Source: Thermomonas beijingensis (GTDB lineage: Bacteria; Pseudomonadota; Gammaproteobacteria; Xanthomonadales; Xanthomonadaceae). Taken from it: 64,000 bases of DNA. The stretch is taken from assembly GCF_020034655.1 (NCBI RefSeq), contig NZ_JAIQDJ010000002.1, forward strand, positions 248,001 to 312,000, read 5' to 3'. Position numbers and translations under genes: made by a program. Below, in pieces: positions 9,170 through 18,358 of this stretch. The notes under the pieces are model-generated. The model saw nothing but the letters and a program-made list of their open reading frames with translations, was not told the DNA's origin and did no database searches. Each line of letters starts with the position of its first letter. Positions within the stretch are counted from its first letter, which is position 1.

Positions 9170-9526
9170 TCAGCCTCCCTGCGCGCGTCGGAAATCACTG
9201 TAGGCAGCGGCAGTCCACATTTCAATCAGCAAGGCGCGATCCATCTGGGAGCTGCTGCGATCTGCAAGGATGCCAACAATCGAGGGGTCACCCGCTACTC
9301 GATCATTGCCAAACAGCGAGCAGGCAAGGGCGTAGGATGCGATCGCACGTTGCGTTTTCAGGCCTTCTTTTTGGCAGTGGGCAATTACGGCATCCAATTC
9401 GGCATCCAATTGATCAAGCTGCAGCGGAGCTTTGCCACCAAGGTGACGGTTGAGGAAATCCGCCAGATTATTGCGCAGCTGGGTATGGCCGATCGTTGAC
9501 AGTTGCTTGCGGTCAAGCTCGAGCAT
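9170..9526 (-). CDS. Hypothetical 118-aa protein of the vgrG-DUF4123 module
   Basis: A small, probably cytoplasmic helical protein. The frame is open further upstream, but ATG 9526 (start MLELDRKQL) fits the module: it follows the DUF4123 stop at 9540 by 13 bp. The middle carries QRAIASYALACSLFGNDR followed by an SIVGILADRSSS segment. That arrangement is reminiscent of small proteins often placed after DUF4123 adaptors in vgrG islands (helix, then FG or LG, then D.P...IL), but I cannot assign a named family. It may be a second chaperone or a companion of the 518-aa protein encoded next. An immunity role is less likely, because no toxin domain is visible nearby. Confidence 0.75.
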   Translation of the reverse strand: MLELDRKQLSTIGHTQLRNNLADFLNRHLGGKAPLQLDQLDAELDAVIAHCQKEGLKTQRAIASYALACSLFGNDRVAGDPSIVGILADRSSSQMDRALLIEMWTAAAYSDFRRAQGG

Positions 9527-9539
9527 GATGCTTGCGCTC

Positions 9540-10205
9540 CTAGGCTGCGGCAGAGAGCGGCAGGGGGGCGGAGGCCTGCTGGTTGTCACGTGCGAAGTAC
9601 AACGCTTGATTGGTATCGCGTGACTCCACGTAGCAGCCGTGGATGGGGCCGAAAAATACTTTGTGCTGCTGTTTGTCGAAGGTGGGAACCACTGTGCGGA
9701 ACGCACGTGGATCATAGAATCTGAACAACATGGATTCGCCACCGGGTGCGGCGACCCGCAAGATGCGGCGCAAATGCGAGCGTAGCGAAAGCATGGTGGT
9801 ATCGGCATCAGTTACCAAGATGATCCCCCAGTGCGAGTTCCAGCCATCGCGCAGGACAAGCTGGGTACCTGGCGAACCATTCCGTAGTGGAACCAGATAG
9901 GGCGCGGCAGCTGCCAACATGGGATCCAGCTCACCGGAAAACAGGCACATGGCCTCTGGGGCGTGTTGTTGCAACAGAGCTGGCAGGTCATCAATGCCAG
10001 CACCATCCAGCACCGCAAAGGCGGGGCGCCCTTGCCCGAAGATTGCGCGTTGCAGTAGTTCAAACTGTCCCTGACCAATCACGAAGACGTTTCCGTTGTG
10101 CGCTGTTGTGCGGAAGGTGCCCGAGTTGTCATCGCCCCTCCCCCAGGGTGCGACGCTTCCGGGATACTCCTGTTGAATACGCAAGGTTGTGCCGAATCCG
10201 GACAT
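9540..10205 (-). CDS. DUF4123 T6SS effector adaptor/chaperone (Tap/TEC type)
   Basis: A 221-aa soluble protein of the DUF4123 family. These adaptors bind a T6SS effector and load it onto the tip of a cognate VgrG, and are not themselves secreted. Family features visible here are AFAVLDGAGIDDLPALL, YLVPL followed by a conserved G-T-Q-L segment, a W(N)SHWGIIL turn, LRSHLRRIL and FRFYDPRAFR, ending in the FGPI strand. The start is ATG 10205 (MSGFGTTL); a longer open frame reaching past it overlaps vgrG and is basic nonsense. It lies 16 bp after the vgrG stop and upstream of the 118-aa and 518-aa genes, so those are the likely clients. Confidence 0.88.
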   Translation of the reverse strand: MSGFGTTLRIQQEYPGSVAPWGRGDDNSGTFRTTAHNGNVFVIGQGQFELLQRAIFGQGRPAFAVLDGAGIDDLPALLQQHAPEAMCLFSGELDPMLAAAAPYLVPLRNGSPGTQLVLRDGWNSHWGIILVTDADTTMLSLRSHLRRILRVAAPGGESMLFRFYDPRAFRTVVPTFDKQQHKVFFGPIHGCYVESRDTNQALYFARDNQQASAPLPLSAAA

Positions 10206-10221
10206 GCACACTCCATTAACT

Positions 10222-12462
10222 TCAGAACGGGCTTGAGTAGCCAATGGATTCGGTCGCCGATTCAAGCGCTTCCAGTGCATGGCGTGCGGCTTCACATACG
10301 GCACAGAACGGCTGTTTCTCGCGGTGTGCGTTGCGCAGGCCCTGCGCCTGAAGTTGCTGCACGGGGTCGTTGATCTTGCCGGCTGTGTTCTTGATGGCCT
10401 CAATGGCCTTTTTCGGCTTGTCGGCTTTCTCGGCTTTCTTGGCTTTCTGGGCTGACAAGCCGCTACCACCCGAGTTGATCATCACCATCGTGCCGGTGAT
10501 CATCACTCCGGCGGCACTGAGCATGATCGAACTGCCACCGGCCTTCAGGCTGAGGACAGCACCCGCCTCGAGTACCAGGTTTACGCCTGCTTTGACGTCG
10601 ATATTCACGCCCGCCGACACGGCAGTGTTGACACCTGCGGTCATGTCTACGTTCATGCCGGCCGTAAGCGCCATATTCATGCCAGCATCAGTGTGATGGT
10701 TTGTGCCAACGGTTAGGTAGTGCTCTTGCCCCACGGTGACAGCCTGATTCAGGCCGATGGAGTGGGTTTGGTTTTTACCGACGTCCAGATCAGCGTTTTC
10801 ACCAATCGATTCGATGCGGTTCTTGCCAATGGTGAGATTGCAATCCACGCCGATGTTTTCAGTGCGGTTATTGCCGGTGCGCAGTTGCAAATCTTTTTGC
10901 GCATGCACAAAAATCTCTTCGCTGTCCTTTTTGTCCTCGAAGCGCAGCTCGTTGAAACCGCCACCGCCCTTGGAGGACAGCGTCTTGATGGTGGAGCGGG
11001 TGGCATCGGTTGGGAAGTTGAGAGGGGGGGGGTTCTTGCCGTTGTAGACACAGCCCACTACCAGTGGGAGGTCGGGGTTGCCCTCCAGGAAGTCCACTAC
11101 CACTTCCATGCCGATGCGTGGCATGAACATAGTGCCGTAGCCGTTGCCGGCCCACAGTTGTGCTACCCGAACCCAGCACGAGGCCTTGTCGTCAGTGGTG
11201 TTGTTGGCTCGGCCGCTGACCTTGCGATCCCAGTGAAAGCGCACCTTGATACGCCCGGCTTCGTCGGTGTAGATCTCGTTGCCAGACGGGCCCACCACGA
11301 TCGCTGTTTGCGGGCCGCGCACCAGACCGCGCGGAGTTGTGATTGGCGCACGATACACATGATCATGCTTTTGTAAGGTGAATGTGTTGCGGTATTTGGC
11401 GCCGTCGAAATTGCCCATCAAGTTGTTATTGCCACGATGCTGCACCGTCAGCACCATGTACTCGATGTTGAATTCATCGCGCGTATGATCTTCAAGTTCG
11501 AATACATGGCCGGGGGTGAGCTCGCGCACTTGGCTTTCGCCGGAGTAGCTCATATGGCTGGCTTCTTCCGACTCCATCAGGATTTTTGCCAAGTGCTTGC
11601 CAGACGGCGATTTGCCTTGCGCGTCAAAGCCGCCGTAGTAGCGGTAGCGCTCGGTATCTACATCGCTGCCTATTTTGAGCAGGGTGGGCGTGTTTTCGCT
11701 AAGTACGGCTTTGTTCTTGTAGTCCCAATCGGATAGCGTGGCCTTGCGGGTGCGGATCTGTTGGTCGGACAGCAGTTTGCGGATTGCATCGGCACCTGCC
11801 GCATGGCCAGAATGATGGTATGGAATGCGCGAAGGGATCAGCTTCGGATTGGCGCTTTTATTGTCGGTAAACACCAGGATGTGCCGCGAATCTGCATCCT
11901 CGTTATGACGGAAATAGTAATAGATGCCCTCGCGTTCAATCAGGCGAGAAATGAAATCGAATGAGGTCTCGTTGTACTGCGTGCAAAACTCAAGCGAAGG
12001 ATAGCTTTCGTTCAACTCCAACTTGTAGTCGTCATATCCGAATTCACCGAAGATGGTGTCGATGATTTCGGGCACCGACAGGTTCTGGAAGATTCGGCAG
12101 TCCTCGTTCTGGGTCAGGAACCAGAACCACGGCACGATGTCGCACTCGTAGCAGTAGATGTCTTGGTCTTTGGTGCCGGAGGCGGGCAGCGTGCCGGTGA
12201 TGGCGAACCGCGACACATAACCGTTCCAGTGGCGCTGGCCATCGTTGTGGTGGGAGTCAAAGGTCTCGATACGCAAGATCGCACTTTTGCCGATGATGTT
12301 TTCCGGCTTGATGTCATCCCGCTCAGACAACAGCTTGAGGCGGAACTCGAAGAGCTTGGAGACCCCTTCCTGCCCGGACATTTCTTCAATCAGCAAGTCA
12401 TCCTCCCCGTATTCCTTGGGGGTCAGAAAAAACATGCGGTTGCTGGTGGTGATTTTAGGCAT
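10222..12462 (-). CDS. vgrG: VgrG spike protein (TssI), 746 aa
   Basis: Trimeric spike of the T6SS tail. The N-terminal gp27-like part (~10-380) includes LIEEMSGQEGVSKLFEF, FCQYNETSFDFISRLIEREGI-type and RGLVRGPQTAIVVGP motifs. The gp5-like OB region has GRIKVRFHWDR, CWVRVAQLWAGNGYGTMF and PRIGMEVVVDFLEGNPDLPLVVG. After NPPP comes the long beta-prism with repeated GxN(M)xxTAGxNxxxxAGVN units. A short C-terminal tail is Lys/Ala-rich (KAKKAEKADKPKK) and ends with a CAVC (CxxC) motif and a helix. That tail is the likely adaptor or effector contact. The proline codons of the NPPP motif create a run of nine C. I chose ATG 12462 over an upstream TTG. No separate catalytic domain is present. Confidence 0.95.
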   Translation of the reverse strand: MPKITTSNRMFFLTPKEYGEDDLLIEEMSGQEGVSKLFEFRLKLLSERDDIKPENIIGKSAILRIETFDSHHNDGQRHWNGYVSRFAITGTLPASGTKDQDIYCYECDIVPWFWFLTQNEDCRIFQNLSVPEIIDTIFGEFGYDDYKLELNESYPSLEFCTQYNETSFDFISRLIEREGIYYYFRHNEDADSRHILVFTDNKSANPKLIPSRIPYHHSGHAAGADAIRKLLSDQQIRTRKATLSDWDYKNKAVLSENTPTLLKIGSDVDTERYRYYGGFDAQGKSPSGKHLAKILMESEEASHMSYSGESQVRELTPGHVFELEDHTRDEFNIEYMVLTVQHRGNNNLMGNFDGAKYRNTFTLQKHDHVYRAPITTPRGLVRGPQTAIVVGPSGNEIYTDEAGRIKVRFHWDRKVSGRANNTTDDKASCWVRVAQLWAGNGYGTMFMPRIGMEVVVDFLEGNPDLPLVVGCVYNGKNPPPLNFPTDATRSTIKTLSSKGGGGFNELRFEDKKDSEEIFVHAQKDLQLRTGNNRTENIGVDCNLTIGKNRIESIGENADLDVGKNQTHSIGLNQAVTVGQEHYLTVGTNHHTDAGMNMALTAGMNVDMTAGVNTAVSAGVNIDVKAGVNLVLEAGAVLSLKAGGSSIMLSAAGVMITGTMVMINSGGSGLSAQKAKKAEKADKPKKAIEAIKNTAGKINDPVQQLQAQGLRNAHREKQPFCAVCEAARHALEALESATESIGYSSPF

Positions 12463-12480
12463 GGCAGGATCGACCGTTGT

Positions 12481-12498
12481 CAACGACTATCGTCGTTG
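12481..12498. promoter_or_regulatory. Inverted repeat upstream of vgrG
   Basis: A perfect 7-bp inverted repeat, caacgac and gtcgttg, with a 4-nt spacer, 18 bp ahead of the vgrG ATG in the 185-bp gap after clpV. It could be a leader hairpin or a repressor site. I saw no T tract, so a terminator is unlikely. Confidence 0.35.
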
Positions 12499-12647
12499 CA
12501 TTTCACGCGTTGCAACATTCGTCCGAAGTGCTATGCAAGCGGGCGCAAACGGTGCAGTGCATAGGGCGAAGGGCGTAGGCCTCCGGTGAGCGGGTGCTTG
12601 GTACCCACGCTGCCATCCATGGCGACGCGGGCATGGGACGCATCCGG

Positions 12648-15311
12648 TCAGGTCACCGCATAGCTGAAGTGGCCGTCCTCACCGACGCCAATTTGGATAC
12701 TGGCGATGCCGCTACCTTCGGCCATGCGCTCGAGAACATATCCGGAGACTTCGGGCAGCACGGTGCCGGTCAGGATGTTGTCGATATTGCGGGCGCCCGA
12801 ATCCACCTCGGTACAGCGCTGGGCGATGGCATCTACCACCGCATCGTCGTATTGGAACGCGGCACCGTGATTGGCTTTGATCCGCTTGCCGATCTTGTTG
12901 AGCTTCAGGCGCACGATCTTGCGCATGTTGTCATCACGCAGCGGGTAGTAGGGCACCACCGCGGTACGGCCCAGGAACGCCGGTTTGAAAGTCCGGTTGA
13001 GTTCGGGCTTGAGCAGTTCGTTGAGATAGTCAACCGTCGGCAACTCCTCGGACTCGTTGCAGGCCTGCATCACCAAGTCGGTGCCGGCGTTGGAAGTGAG
13101 GATGATCAGGGTATTGCGGAAGTCGATTTCGCGGCCTTCGCCGTCTTCCATGCGGCCCTTGTCGAACACTTGGAAGAACAGCTCCAGAACGTCCGGATGG
13201 GCTTTTTCGATTTCATCCAGCAATACCACCGAATACGGCCGACGCCGCACGGCTTCGGTCAGCACGCCACCTTCGCCGTAGCCCACATAGCCGGGCGGGC
13301 TGCCCTTGAGACTGGAGACGGTATGCGCTTCCTGATATTCGGACATTGCAATGGTGATCATGCTGCGCTCGCCACCGTACAGCGCATCGGCCAGTGCAAT
13401 CGCGGTTTCGGTCTTGCCTACACCGGAAGTGCCAACCAGCAGGAACACGCCCTTGGGCTTGTCCGGGTCTTCCAAGTTGGCGCGTGAGGTGCGCACCCGC
13501 TGGGCAATGGCGTCCAGCGCATGGCTTTGGCCGATGACACGTTCTTCCAGCGATTCCTTGAGTTTGAGCACAGTCTGGATTTCGTCGGCGACCATGCGGC
13601 CGACAGGAATTCCGGTCCAGCCCGCGATGATCTGCGCGACGGCACCGGAATCCACCACCGGCAAGATCATCGGCTCAAAACCCTGCAGGGCTTTGAGATC
13701 ACTGCGCACTGCATTGAGTGTGGCCACCGCATCGGCGCGGGTGGGGTCATCGGCAGCCAGTGCCTCCACCTTGTCCAGTTCGGCGTGGATCTTTGCAACC
13801 AGCTCTTTTTCTTGTGCAAAGCGGGCTTCGTCTGCAGCCAGTGTGGCGCTGAGCCGGGTGCTTTCTTCACTGATTTCGGCAAGCCGCTTGCTGTGGTCGG
13901 TACCACCTGCGGCTTCTTTTTCAAGCTGGGCGCGCTCAGCCGCCAGTACATCCAAGTGCCGGCGGGCATCTTCGATTTTGGCCGGCGTTGCGTTTTGCCC
14001 GATGGCGATTTTGGCGCAGGCAGTATCCAGCACACTGACCGCCTTGTCCGGCAATTGGCGGCCCGGGATAAAGCGCGAGCTGAGCTTGACCGCTTCGGTG
14101 ATGGCTTCATCGAGGATACGCACCTTGTGATGCGCCGCCATCGCCTGGCCCACCCCGCGCAGCATCGATATCGCCTTGGCATCGTCCGGTTCATCCACCT
14201 TGACCACTTGGAAACGACGGGTCAGGGCCGGGTCTTTTTCGAAATATTTCTTGTATTCGCTCCACGTGGTGGCCGCAATCGTGCGCATTTCGCCGCGTGC
14301 CAATGCAGGTTTCAGCAGATTGGCGGCGTCGTTCTGGCCAGCTGCACCGCCGGCACCAATCAAGGTGTGCGCTTCGTCGATGAACATGATGATCGGCGTG
14401 GTGCTGGATTTGACTTCATCAATCACGCCTTTCAGGCGATTTTCGAATTCGCCCTTTACCGACGCGCCGGCTTGCAACAGGCCCAGGTCCAGCGACAGCA
14501 GTTCCACGCCCTGCAATTGTGGTGGCACATCGTTGGCGGTAATGCGCAGCGCCAAGCCTTCTACGACTGCGGTTTTGCCGACGCCGGCTTCACCGGTGAG
14601 AATCGGGTTGTTTTGCCGACGGCGGGTGAGCACGTCGATCATCAGGCGAATTTCAGAATCGCGCCCCAGCACCGGGTCGAGTTTGCCTTCGCGCGCACGC
14701 TGGGTCAGGTTGACGCAGTACTGATCCAGATTGGGGGTCTTGCTGGGGCGGCCACCGCTGGGTGCTGCACCCGGCATGCTGGCATCACCACCACTCATTG
14801 CGGTGCCGGCATCGCCCAGGGCGCGAGCATCACGTGCCTCAGAGGATGCTTCGGTAAGTGCGTGGAAGTTCTTGGTCAGGGTTTCCAAGTTTATTTTTTC
14901 CAGCGAGCGTGCGCTGACACTCACCAAACGTCGCAATTCGGCATCCGCCAGTAGCGCCACCAGGATGTGTCCACTGCGGATCTTGGCCTCACCAAATTCG
15001 ATGGATGCCCAGCCCCAAGCGGCTTCAAACAATTTTGGCAACATGGCAGACAGCGCCGGCGTGCGCTGGTTGCCGGTCTTGAACCCGTCGAGTGCTTTGC
15101 CCAGCTCGCGCTCCAAGGCTTCGGGCGCTATTTCGAATTGACGCAGGATGCGGCGGATGTCGGTATTTTCCACCTCCATCAATTTCACCAGCACATGTTC
15201 GACTTCCACTTCGTAATGCCCGCGCGACATGCACAGGCCTGCTGCGCCCTCCATCGCGCCGCGCACAGTGGTGTTCAGTCGCGCGATTAGCGCACGCAGG
15301 TTCAGTGCCAT
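12648..15311 (-). CDS. clpV: ClpV/TssH AAA+ ATPase of the T6SS
   Basis: An 887-aa ClpB-type disaggregase that disassembles contracted TssB-TssC sheaths for reuse. The N-terminal Clp_N region (1-170) is followed by nucleotide-binding domain 1 with Walker A GEAGVGKTAVVEG and Walker B IIMFIDEAHTLIG. A coiled-coil middle domain (rich in E/K, around AAERAQLEKEAAGG) comes next, and then nucleotide-binding domain 2 with Walker A GTSGVGKTETAIA and Walker B VVLLDEIEKAHPDV. The start (MALNLRALIARLN) has a GGGAGG ribosome-binding site and overlaps the 3' end of tssG by 10 bp. The order tssF-tssG-clpV-vgrG on one strand confirms the T6SS assignment over housekeeping ClpB. Confidence 0.95.
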   Translation of the reverse strand: MALNLRALIARLNTTVRGAMEGAAGLCMSRGHYEVEVEHVLVKLMEVENTDIRRILRQFEIAPEALERELGKALDGFKTGNQRTPALSAMLPKLFEAAWGWASIEFGEAKIRSGHILVALLADAELRRLVSVSARSLEKINLETLTKNFHALTEASSEARDARALGDAGTAMSGGDASMPGAAPSGGRPSKTPNLDQYCVNLTQRAREGKLDPVLGRDSEIRLMIDVLTRRRQNNPILTGEAGVGKTAVVEGLALRITANDVPPQLQGVELLSLDLGLLQAGASVKGEFENRLKGVIDEVKSSTTPIIMFIDEAHTLIGAGGAAGQNDAANLLKPALARGEMRTIAATTWSEYKKYFEKDPALTRRFQVVKVDEPDDAKAISMLRGVGQAMAAHHKVRILDEAITEAVKLSSRFIPGRQLPDKAVSVLDTACAKIAIGQNATPAKIEDARRHLDVLAAERAQLEKEAAGGTDHSKRLAEISEESTRLSATLAADEARFAQEKELVAKIHAELDKVEALAADDPTRADAVATLNAVRSDLKALQGFEPMILPVVDSGAVAQIIAGWTGIPVGRMVADEIQTVLKLKESLEERVIGQSHALDAIAQRVRTSRANLEDPDKPKGVFLLVGTSGVGKTETAIALADALYGGERSMITIAMSEYQEAHTVSSLKGSPPGYVGYGEGGVLTEAVRRRPYSVVLLDEIEKAHPDVLELFFQVFDKGRMEDGEGREIDFRNTLIILTSNAGTDLVMQACNESEELPTVDYLNELLKPELNRTFKPAFLGRTAVVPYYPLRDDNMRKIVRLKLNKIGKRIKANHGAAFQYDDAVVDAIAQRCTEVDSGARNIDNILTGTVLPEVSGYVLERMAEGSGIASIQIGVGEDGHFSYAVT

Positions 15312-16399
15312 GATTGACCTCCCATTGCAGAAAAGTGAAATTCGCAGTCGTTGGCCGGCAGCGGGTTTTGACGCCCACGCAGCCATGTGTTCCAGCCCAA
15401 TTGCGGGCGGTCGTCGCCAAGCGTACCCAGCCGCAGCGGCGGCACTTGATCGGCCGTCAGCGAGAGCTGCACACGTAGATCCAGCGCCAACCCAGTGAGG
15501 AAACGGGTGAGCTCCATCACATCGGACAAACGCGACCCACGCGGCAGCAGCGCATTGAATTTGCTGCGTGTCAGGGGGCCAATGCTCAGTCGTAAAGTGG
15601 TTTGTCGATCCCAGTAGTGGCTGCCCAGCACGCAGCCATCACCCAGCTGGTGGCCACGCACGCCAAGCCGGGTGCGCGCCTCGCGGGTAATGGGTTGCCA
15701 AGTGCCTAGGCAGCCGGTGGTCTGCACAGGCGCACCCACCACGGCGGAGAGGACTTGCGCAATCGCGCGTTCGCCATGCGGGCGTTGTGCGATCAGGCCG
15801 GAGAAATACACCATCGCCGCCCCCGGCAATGGCTTGGTTGTGTTGGCCGTACGGCGATTCGGGTGCAATCGTGCCTGCAAGGCAGGGGTGCCCAGGCCGA
15901 CGACGTGTTCCAGATAGCGCAGTACCGAATTCTGGAAGCCGAATTGGCGGCCAATTTCAGGGCGATGTTTGGCCCAGGCCAACCAGAACAAGGCCACGAT
16001 GCGATGGTTGAATAGATCCAGGAACTCCTGCGCGCTGTTGTCGCGGCCAACGCGGCGGGCAATCAGCAATTCGGTATAGCTGCGCGGCAATACACCCGAT
16101 GGCCCGGTCAGGCCAATGAAATTAACGCACAGGCGGGTGTTGTTGTCACCCACCTGGATGGAATGCAGTTCCGAGGGCGGAAATGCCAGTGACGCCGGGG
16201 TGATGAAGCGCAACGGGCCCGGGCGTGCGCCGCTGCCACGACCATCAAACCCATTGGCGCTATACAGCAGGCGCACAGCTTGGAAAAAGCCGAAGCGTCC
16301 AGGTTGTGCTTGCAAGCGCTCCATTGCCGGCCGCATCGGATCCAGATCGACATAGTCCTGATGCGCATGCGCAGTCAGAGTGGTGTATTCGCTGCTCAT
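15302..16399 (-). CDS. tssG: TssG baseplate protein
   Basis: 365-aa T6SS baseplate wedge subunit (ImpH/VasB family), which forms a TssF2-TssG1 wedge with TssE and TssK. Typical features are an early GRFGFFQAVRLLY, LAFPPSELHSI, a FIGLTGPSGVLPRSYTELL motif, FLDLFNHRIVALFWLAWAKHRPE, and C-terminal VMELTRFLTGLALDLRVQL. The start ATG overlaps the tssF stop in an ATGA junction, so the two are translationally coupled. A longer upstream frame exists but lies inside tssF. Confidence 0.95.
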   Translation of the reverse strand: MSSEYTTLTAHAHQDYVDLDPMRPAMERLQAQPGRFGFFQAVRLLYSANGFDGRGSGARPGPLRFITPASLAFPPSELHSIQVGDNNTRLCVNFIGLTGPSGVLPRSYTELLIARRVGRDNSAQEFLDLFNHRIVALFWLAWAKHRPEIGRQFGFQNSVLRYLEHVVGLGTPALQARLHPNRRTANTTKPLPGAAMVYFSGLIAQRPHGERAIAQVLSAVVGAPVQTTGCLGTWQPITREARTRLGVRGHQLGDGCVLGSHYWDRQTTLRLSIGPLTRSKFNALLPRGSRLSDVMELTRFLTGLALDLRVQLSLTADQVPPLRLGTLGDDRPQLGWNTWLRGRQNPLPANDCEFHFSAMGGQSWH

Positions 16400-18231
16400 A
16401 TCAGCGGCAGACTCCCACTGCGTGGTGCGAACTGCACCATCCAATCTTCGCGCTGCTCGGTACGCACACTCAGGCGTGTGTATGAATTGGCGGTGCAATA
16501 CAGGGCGAAGAAGCGATCCAGGATACACGCCATGAGATATACGCCAGAACCGACGTATTGATTTTCATCGAAGGTCAATTCGATTTCGGTGCCGCGTACA
16601 AATGCTTGCCGCGGTGCGCGCCCGATGCGCGTTACCGATGGGTGGCCTGCGACATTGACGATGCCGGCAATCTGTTTGCGCAAAGTGCCCGATTCGGAGA
16701 AATTGTAGAGGTTCAAGATTTCAAGCAAAGCCTCACGACCACCATCGACGATGGATAGATGGTTGAGCGAGAGGTGCGAGATGAGTCGCCACTGATTGGC
16801 TTGGCGCATAGGCGCGCGCCAAGTGGCACTAGGCTTCTTGAGCATGCGCGCACCTGAAATGACGCCACCTTGTTCGGGTTGCAGCAGGCTGTCTTCGCCG
16901 CCAAATGGCAATTGTGAAGGCAGGTCACGATTGGTGCAGGTCAGGCTGACTGAAAGCGTATCGACCGACGGAGTATTGGGGTTCATGTCGCGATCCACCA
17001 AGCTCAGCATCACATCGGTTCCGTCATCATTGGGCAGCAGCGAGGGCCGTCGCTGCAGATACCAATAGTGGCCTTCGCCATCGTCATGCAGGGCATGCTG
17101 TACCGAATACGCCGGGTGGAATTCCACCGAATCATTGCCGGTGGGGCTGCGGCTGAATTTGCGCACCCAATCCACCGAATACACCTCCAGCCCCAATGGT
17201 CGACGTACGTCCGGGACAATCTGATACTCGTGACGCTCGTGCGCCAACCGGATGGGCTCGCCTTGTTGTTTGAATAGGTTGACCACCGGCGTGCAAAACA
17301 ACCGGAAGGTATCGGCAGAGACCGTTTGTTCCAGCCGTTGCAGGCGCTCCGGGCGACCAAATGAGTTGAACTCGATGGCAATTTCAACTGCTTGTTTGAA
17401 CCGCGAAAAATCCAGGCCGACAAGATCAACGAACAAGAATTTCTCGGGCAGGACGAAATATTCCTGCAGCAGCCGATAACCCAGGAATGAGCGTGGGTCG
17501 TAGTCCAGCAGTGCTTCGTCTTCGGCAAAGCCTACAGGCTGCAAAGCCGATGCCGGCAGGCGCACCGGTGCGACCTGTGGCTCGCCCTCGGGCGCGCGCA
17601 GGGTAATGCTGGCAGCAGAGTTGAGCAGCAATTCGTGCAGGGCATGCACTAGCGGGCTTTCGCCTTCCAAATACAGGCGCAGGCGTTGAATGGGCAGTTG
17701 CGAGAGTGGTTGCTGGCCGGTGGTTTCGATGCGCAAGCGCAAGGTTGCAACGGTGTCATTGCGAGTCACTGCAAACGCCGAGCGTTCGGCGGCCTCCAGC
17801 TGCGCTTGTGCAATTCGGATGGGCCATACATCCACCGCATATGCGGTGCGATAACGTATCTGCATGCCTTGCACCGGGCGGCTGAGCAATTGGCTATGGC
17901 GCGGTAGCTCCTGCATCTCGCTGATGTCGGTGCCCGGGGCGAGTTGCAGTTGGGCCACTGACATCGAGGGAACCGGACGCAAAAAATGCGGGTACAGCAC
18001 CGACAACATCGCTTCGGTGATCTGCGGGAACTCGTCGTCGAGCTTTTTGTGGATGCGCGCAGTCAGGAATGAAAACGACTCGATCATCCGCTCAACGTGC
18101 GGGTCTTCGCAGACCTCACCTTCCATCTGCAAGCGCGAGGCGATTTTCGGGTACTTGGCCGCGAACTCCTTCGACAAACGCCGCAGGTAGGTCAGTTCGT
18201 TTTCGTAATACGGCAGCAGATCGTCGAGCAT
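16396..18231 (-). CDS. tssF: TssF baseplate protein
   Basis: 611-aa T6SS baseplate subunit (ImpG/VasA family). The start at ATG 18231 gives the family-typical MLDDLLPYYENELTYLRRL. It continues with EFAAKYPKIASRL, CEDPHVERMIESFSFLTARIHKKLDDEFP and LYPHFLRPVPSM, all diagnostic. Further on come FLGYRLLQEYFVLPEKFLFVDL and the C-terminal RGTEIELTFDENQYVGSGVYLMA followed by FFALYCTANSYT. It heads the minus-strand T6SS group. tssE, which usually precedes tssF in other clusters, is instead at the end of the plus-strand group. Confidence 0.95.
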   Translation of the reverse strand: MLDDLLPYYENELTYLRRLSKEFAAKYPKIASRLQMEGEVCEDPHVERMIESFSFLTARIHKKLDDEFPQITEAMLSVLYPHFLRPVPSMSVAQLQLAPGTDISEMQELPRHSQLLSRPVQGMQIRYRTAYAVDVWPIRIAQAQLEAAERSAFAVTRNDTVATLRLRIETTGQQPLSQLPIQRLRLYLEGESPLVHALHELLLNSAASITLRAPEGEPQVAPVRLPASALQPVGFAEDEALLDYDPRSFLGYRLLQEYFVLPEKFLFVDLVGLDFSRFKQAVEIAIEFNSFGRPERLQRLEQTVSADTFRLFCTPVVNLFKQQGEPIRLAHERHEYQIVPDVRRPLGLEVYSVDWVRKFSRSPTGNDSVEFHPAYSVQHALHDDGEGHYWYLQRRPSLLPNDDGTDVMLSLVDRDMNPNTPSVDTLSVSLTCTNRDLPSQLPFGGEDSLLQPEQGGVISGARMLKKPSATWRAPMRQANQWRLISHLSLNHLSIVDGGREALLEILNLYNFSESGTLRKQIAGIVNVAGHPSVTRIGRAPRQAFVRGTEIELTFDENQYVGSGVYLMACILDRFFALYCTANSYTRLSVRTEQREDWMVQFAPRSGSLPLI

Positions 18232-18358
18232 GGCGTTCCTGCAGCAAGGACCGGGCAGCGCGGCATGCGCCCCCGGCGATAGCACAGGCTAAATAGCCAT
18301 CGACAAGACGGCCATTTGCCGGAAGGTGTATGCCATGCCGGCAAATGGCGTCATCGGG

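Noticed and set aside
8747-9499. Plus-strand frames opposite the 518-aa gene
   Set aside because: The minus-strand gene has a strong ribosome-binding site and operon spacing. The plus frames arise from its biased composition.
13521-14954. 477-codon plus-strand frame opposite clpV
   Set aside because: An antisense shadow of clpV, which has all Walker motifs in the other strand.
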